From Thalassovita aquimarina (GTDB lineage: Bacteria; Pseudomonadota; Alphaproteobacteria; Rhodobacterales; Rhodobacteraceae), in contig NZ_JADMKU010000004.1 in NCBI RefSeq assembly GCF_018219815.1, positions 62,001 through 126,000 on the forward strand: 64,000 nucleotides of DNA, read 5' to 3'. Below are positions 61,299 to 64,000 of the stretch, piece after piece (the stretch's first letter is position 1; each line of letters begins with the position of its first letter). The position numbers and the translations under genes are program-made. The notes below the pieces were generated by a model. The model had not been told where the DNA came from and made no database searches. It saw only the letters and a list, made by a program, of their open reading frames with translations.

Positions 61299-62006
61299 AT
61301 GAGCAGAGACAAATGGAAATCCATCCGGGACGCGATCGAGGACGATATCGCCTCGGGGCAGTTGCAACCGGGTGAACGGCTGCCCACCGAACCGCAACTG
61401 GCCGAACGGCATCAGGCCGGGCGCCATTCGGTCCGCAAGGCGATCGCGGAACTGGCCAAGACCGGCAAGCTGCGCGTCGAACAGGGCCGCGGCACCTTCG
61501 TGGAAACCGCGCCCACGATCGCCTATGCCATCGGCAGGCGCACGAGGCTGCATGCGCAGGGCATTGATGTCAGCGGCGAATTGCTGGGCGCCGAACGGAT
61601 CGCGGCCAGCGGCCGGGTGCAGCATGCGCTGTGGCTGGAACCGGGGGCGCCGGTGATCGAAAGCCGCCGCCTGACCCGCGCCAACAAGGTACCGATCGCG
61701 TTCGGCCGCGCCTATCGCTCGGCCGAACGCTTCCCCGATTTCGTCGAGCGCATGGACCTGCTGGGGTCGGCCACCGAAACCTGGAAATCCTATGGCATCG
61801 CCGACTACCTGCGCGGCGAAACCTCCATCCATGGCAGGCTTGCCCGTCCCGAGGAAGCGCGTCTGCTGAAACAGCACCCCGACCTGCCGGTGATGGTCAT
61901 TCGCGCCGTCGACACGATGATGGACGGCACGCCGCTGAGCTTCAGCGAAGTGATCTGGTCCGCCACGCGGGTGAAATTCACCTTCGAAACCGACGGTGTC
62001 CAGTGA
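61299..62006 (+). CDS. phnF: GntR/HutC-family regulator, PhnF-like
   Basis: The protein has 235 residues. An N-terminal winged helix with WKSIRDAIEDDIASGQLQPG and GRHSVRKAIAELAKTGKLRV is followed by a UTRA ligand-binding domain (FVETAPTIAYAIGRRTRLHA onward) of the PhnF type, regulators of phosphonate use. No phnGHIJKL genes are in the window, but phnM follows. A 22-bp palindrome lies directly before its start. Confidence 0.88.
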   Translation: MSRDKWKSIRDAIEDDIASGQLQPGERLPTEPQLAERHQAGRHSVRKAIAELAKTGKLRVEQGRGTFVETAPTIAYAIGRRTRLHAQGIDVSGELLGAERIAASGRVQHALWLEPGAPVIESRRLTRANKVPIAFGRAYRSAERFPDFVERMDLLGSATETWKSYGIADYLRGETSIHGRLARPEEARLLKQHPDLPVMVIRAVDTMMDGTPLSFSEVIWSATRVKFTFETDGVQ

Positions 62007-62152
62007 TGATCCAATCCCTTCCCGATACCCCGCACGAGGCACTGCCCAGCCCCCTGTTCCGCACCGCCTTGGACGCACGTCTGATCGACAGCGTCATCGG
62101 CCCGACCAAGGATGTCCCCCAGCCAGAGGAGCGCGAAGATGTGGCTGTCTGA
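62006..62152 (+). CDS. 48-residue protein between phnF and phnM, function unknown
   Basis: The ATG shares its A with the phnF stop codon (TGATG at 62004-62008), and the stop lies 14 nt inside phnM. So it is tightly coupled on both sides, which speaks for real translation. The peptide (MIQSLPDTPHEALPSPLF to EEREDVAV) has no signal, membrane segment or motif that I recognise. It may be a true small protein, a coupling leader, or a remnant of a larger phn gene. Confidence 0.45.
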   Translation: MIQSLPDTPHEALPSPLFRTALDARLIDSVIGPTKDVPQPEEREDVAV

Positions 62153-63320
62153 TTTCACCCTCATCCTGCCCGACCGTGTGGTCGATCACGGTTCGATCCG
62201 CATCGAAAACGGCCTGATCGCCGACATCGCGGAAACCCCGGTGCCCGGCGGGCTGCAAGGCCGCGGGCTGCAGATTTTTCCCGGCTTCATCGACATGCAT
62301 GGCGACATGATCGAGGTCGAGATGGAACCGCGGCTGAAGGTCGATTTCCCGATGCAGGTGGCGCTGCCGCATCTCGATGCCCGACTGACGGCCTCGGGCG
62401 TGACCACCGCCTATGCCGCCGTCAGCTTTTCGCGCGGGACGCGGGATGGCGAACGGCGCTTCTTCGAGCATACCAGCGGAACCATCCGCACCCTGCACGC
62501 GCTGCGCGGCGACTGCCGGGTGGATCACCGCATCCATGCCCGGTTCGACATCACCTTCGACAATGCGGTCGCTGTGATTGCCGATCTGATCGCGGCGGGC
62601 ACCGTCGACCTGGTGTCGCTGATGGATCACACGCCGGGTCAGGGGCAGTATCGCGACATCGAACGCCACATCGCACATGTCGCCGCCCATCGTGGCGTTA
62701 GCCAGACCGAAGCGCGGCAGATCGTGACCACCAGGATCGCCGAACGCAGCCGGCCACAGCAGGTCCTGCTGGACAATATGCGCCAGGTGTCCGAGCTATG
62801 CCGGGGCCATGGCGTGCCGTTGGCAAGCCATGATGACGACACCGAGGAAAAGGCCCATCTGATGGCCGAACTGGGGGCTGCCATCGGTGAATTCCCAGTC
62901 ACCCTTGAAGCGGCAAGGGCCACCGCCGACCGGGGCATGATGAACGCGATGGGCGCGCCCAACGCGCTGCGCGGACAAAGCTATTCCGGTAACCTGTCAG
63001 CCCGGTAGGCCCACGCAGAAGGTTTATTGCATATCCTTGCCGCCGATTATCACCCCGGCGCGATCCTGCCTGCGTTCCAGGTCCTTGCCGGGACCGATCC
63101 CAAGGGGCTGGCGGGGGCGGCGGTGCTGGCGACGGCAAACCCGGCCAAGGCGCTTGGGCTGGATGATCGTGGCCGGTTGCAGCCGGGGCTGCGCGCCGAT
63201 CTTGCCGTGGTCGATCCCGCCGGCATGGGGCGGGTGATCGCCAGTTTTTCGCGCGGCGAGGTGATTTTTTCCAACGGATCGCTGCCCGGTCTGGCCGAGC
63301 GCGTTCAGGCGGTGGCCTGA
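62139..63320 (+). pseudogene. phnM: phnM (alpha-D-ribose 1-methylphosphonate 5-triphosphate diphosphatase) with in-frame amber codon
   Basis: The gene reads from the ATG at 62139 (AGAGGAG upstream) as a normal PhnM: amidohydrolase block FPGFIDMHGDMIEVEMEPR (metal His-x-His type), later GVPLASHDDDTEEKAHLM and GAPNALRGQSYSGN. After residue 289 a TAG (63006-63008) interrupts it, and the same frame continues without any shift as AHAEGLLHILAADYHPGAIL to the stop at 63318. Aligned with E. coli PhnM as I recall it, the TAG falls on a Glu, so a single GAG-to-TAG change explains it. The enzyme removes diphosphate in C-P lyase phosphonate breakdown. The metal site of the lost end (SSDYYP-like AADYHP) would be missing from a truncated product. 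Confidence 0.82.
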
Positions 63321-63413
63321 GCCCGGAAACCGGATTGCGGCGTCAGGACCGCAAACCCGCTACCCAGTGCAGGGCCGGTTTCGGGGCCCGCCGATTGGCG
63401 CGCTGGATAACAA

Positions 63414-64000
63414 TCAGAACAGGCGCTGTCGCAAACACTGGACAAACACGCGGGCGCCGATCGCGATCAGGCTATCGGGGAAATCATAGTCGGGATTATG
63501 CAGTGCGGCACAGTCGGTTCCCGACCCAAGCAGCATCATGGCCGATTTCGACACATCGCCGAAGCGTCCGAAATCTTCCGATGCGCGCATCGGCAATTTG
63601 CCCGGTTCCGTCGGAATGTTCTCGGCCTCCAGCGCGCTTGCCAGCAATTGCGTTGCCTCGGCATCATTGTCGCAGTGGCGGAACACGTCGTGATAGCTGA
63701 TCGCGTGCTGCAGCCCGGCCTCGATCGCGGCCGCACCCACGGCGGCTTCGGCCCGCGCCACAAGCGCATCCATACCCGCATCGTTCTGGGTGCGAAGCGT
63801 GACCCAAAGCTCCGCCTGCCCCGGCGCGACGCCGAAGGCGGGTTCGCCGACCCGCGCATGGGTCACGGTCACCAGGGAAAAATCGGGGTCCGATGGCACG
63901 CCCCCCGTCCCCAGCCCCGTCAGCAAGGGCATCAGCCGTGACATGGCCGGAACCGGTGACAGTCCGGTTTCGGGCTGGGACGCATGCGCGGTCCGGCCGG
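63414..64000 (-). CDS. M20-family amidohydrolase/peptidase, C-terminal part
   Basis: The frame is open to the window end, so the N-terminal part is outside. The visible 195 residues start within the dimerisation domain (GRTAHASQPETGLSPVPAM) and finish with the catalytic domain end: MRASEDFGRFGDV and CAALHNPDYDFPDSLIAIGA with the metal-binding His of LHNPDYDFPD. It is of the hippurate/N-acyl-amino-acid amidohydrolase type. Convergent with phnM. Confidence 0.87.
   Translation of the reverse strand, partial: GRTAHASQPETGLSPVPAMSRLMPLLTGLGTGGVPSDPDFSLVTVTHARVGEPAFGVAPGQAELWVTLRTQNDAGMDALVARAEAAVGAAAIEAGLQHAISYHDVFRHCDNDAEATQLLASALEAENIPTEPGKLPMRASEDFGRFGDVSKSAMMLLGSGTDCAALHNPDYDFPDSLIAIGARVFVQCLRQRLF

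Noticed and set aside
63006-63008. Pyrrolysine insertion at the phnM amber codon
   Set aside because: PhnM needs no pyrrolysine, the site lines up with a Glu, no pyl genes are visible, and the MttB homologue here lacks the amber codon. A nonsense mutation is simpler.
1-64000. CRISPR arrays, tRNA or rRNA genes, transposases, prophage genes
   Set aside because: None was found on reading both strands; the only repeats are the short ones listed.

Overview
The window is 64 kb of GC-rich, gene-dense chromosome. It looks like an alphaproteobacterium of the Rhodobacterales (roseobacter-like): the reasons are codon use, many ATGA-coupled operons, several betaine/methylamine oxidation genes, heterotetrameric sarcosine oxidase, GlxA-type regulators and YcjX/TIGR01620 genes. 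I cannot name the genus. No rRNA, tRNA, CRISPR array, prophage or insertion sequence was seen.

Layout. 1-11 kb: the end of a molybdenum hydroxylase gene, then a minus-strand operon with a polyamine-type ABC transporter, a short-chain dehydrogenase and a dimethylglycine-dehydrogenase-like flavoenzyme, facing a LuxR-type regulator; then a bicupin gene and a GlxA/AraC regulator. 11-15.5 kb: two tandem paralogues of the trimethylamine/dimethylamine dehydrogenase family. 15.5-20 kb: an RND efflux pump and its adaptor. 20-23 kb: a DsbA/FrnE-like protein, a LysR regulator and a secreted cyclase-family hydrolase, with a shared upstream motif. 23-31 kb: ycjX-GNAT-TIGR01620, truA, a D-amino-acid dehydrogenase, purU, a frameshifted Dabb gene and a small kinase-like protein. 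31-46 kb: two divergent transcription units around a TetR gene, one with a branched-chain-type ABC transporter, acyl-CoA ligase and acyl-CoA dehydrogenase, the other with thiolase, FadB-like protein, alpha-methylacyl-CoA racemase, PaaG-like hydratase/isomerase and nitronate monooxygenase. 46-47.7 kb: a DEAD-box RNA helicase. 47.7-61 kb: a glycine-betaine-type ProVWX transporter, a TetR regulator, and an operon of a DMGDH-like flavoprotein, a non-pyrrolysine MttB-family methyltransferase and sarcosine oxidase soxBDAG. 61-64 kb: phnF, a 48-codon gene and a phnM gene broken by an in-frame amber codon, then the C-terminal part of an M20 amidohydrolase.

How it fits together (inference). The main theme is uptake and stepwise demethylation of N-methylated compounds with transfer of the one-carbon units to folate: ProVWX imports a quaternary amine, MttB could remove the first methyl group, the DMGDH-like and sarcosine oxidase enzymes remove the others as methylene-THF, and PurU can release formate from 10-formyl-THF. 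The second theme is CoA-dependent breakdown of a carboxylic acid, probably with methyl branches because a racemase with its catalytic residues is present. The most interesting points are the MttB-containing operon with no corrinoid protein beside it, the operator-like 16-mers around its TetR gene, the two TMADH-like paralogues with altered substrate pockets, a near-perfect 18-bp inverted repeat around 100 nt of unexplained DNA at 30.6 kb, and the amber codon inside phnM.
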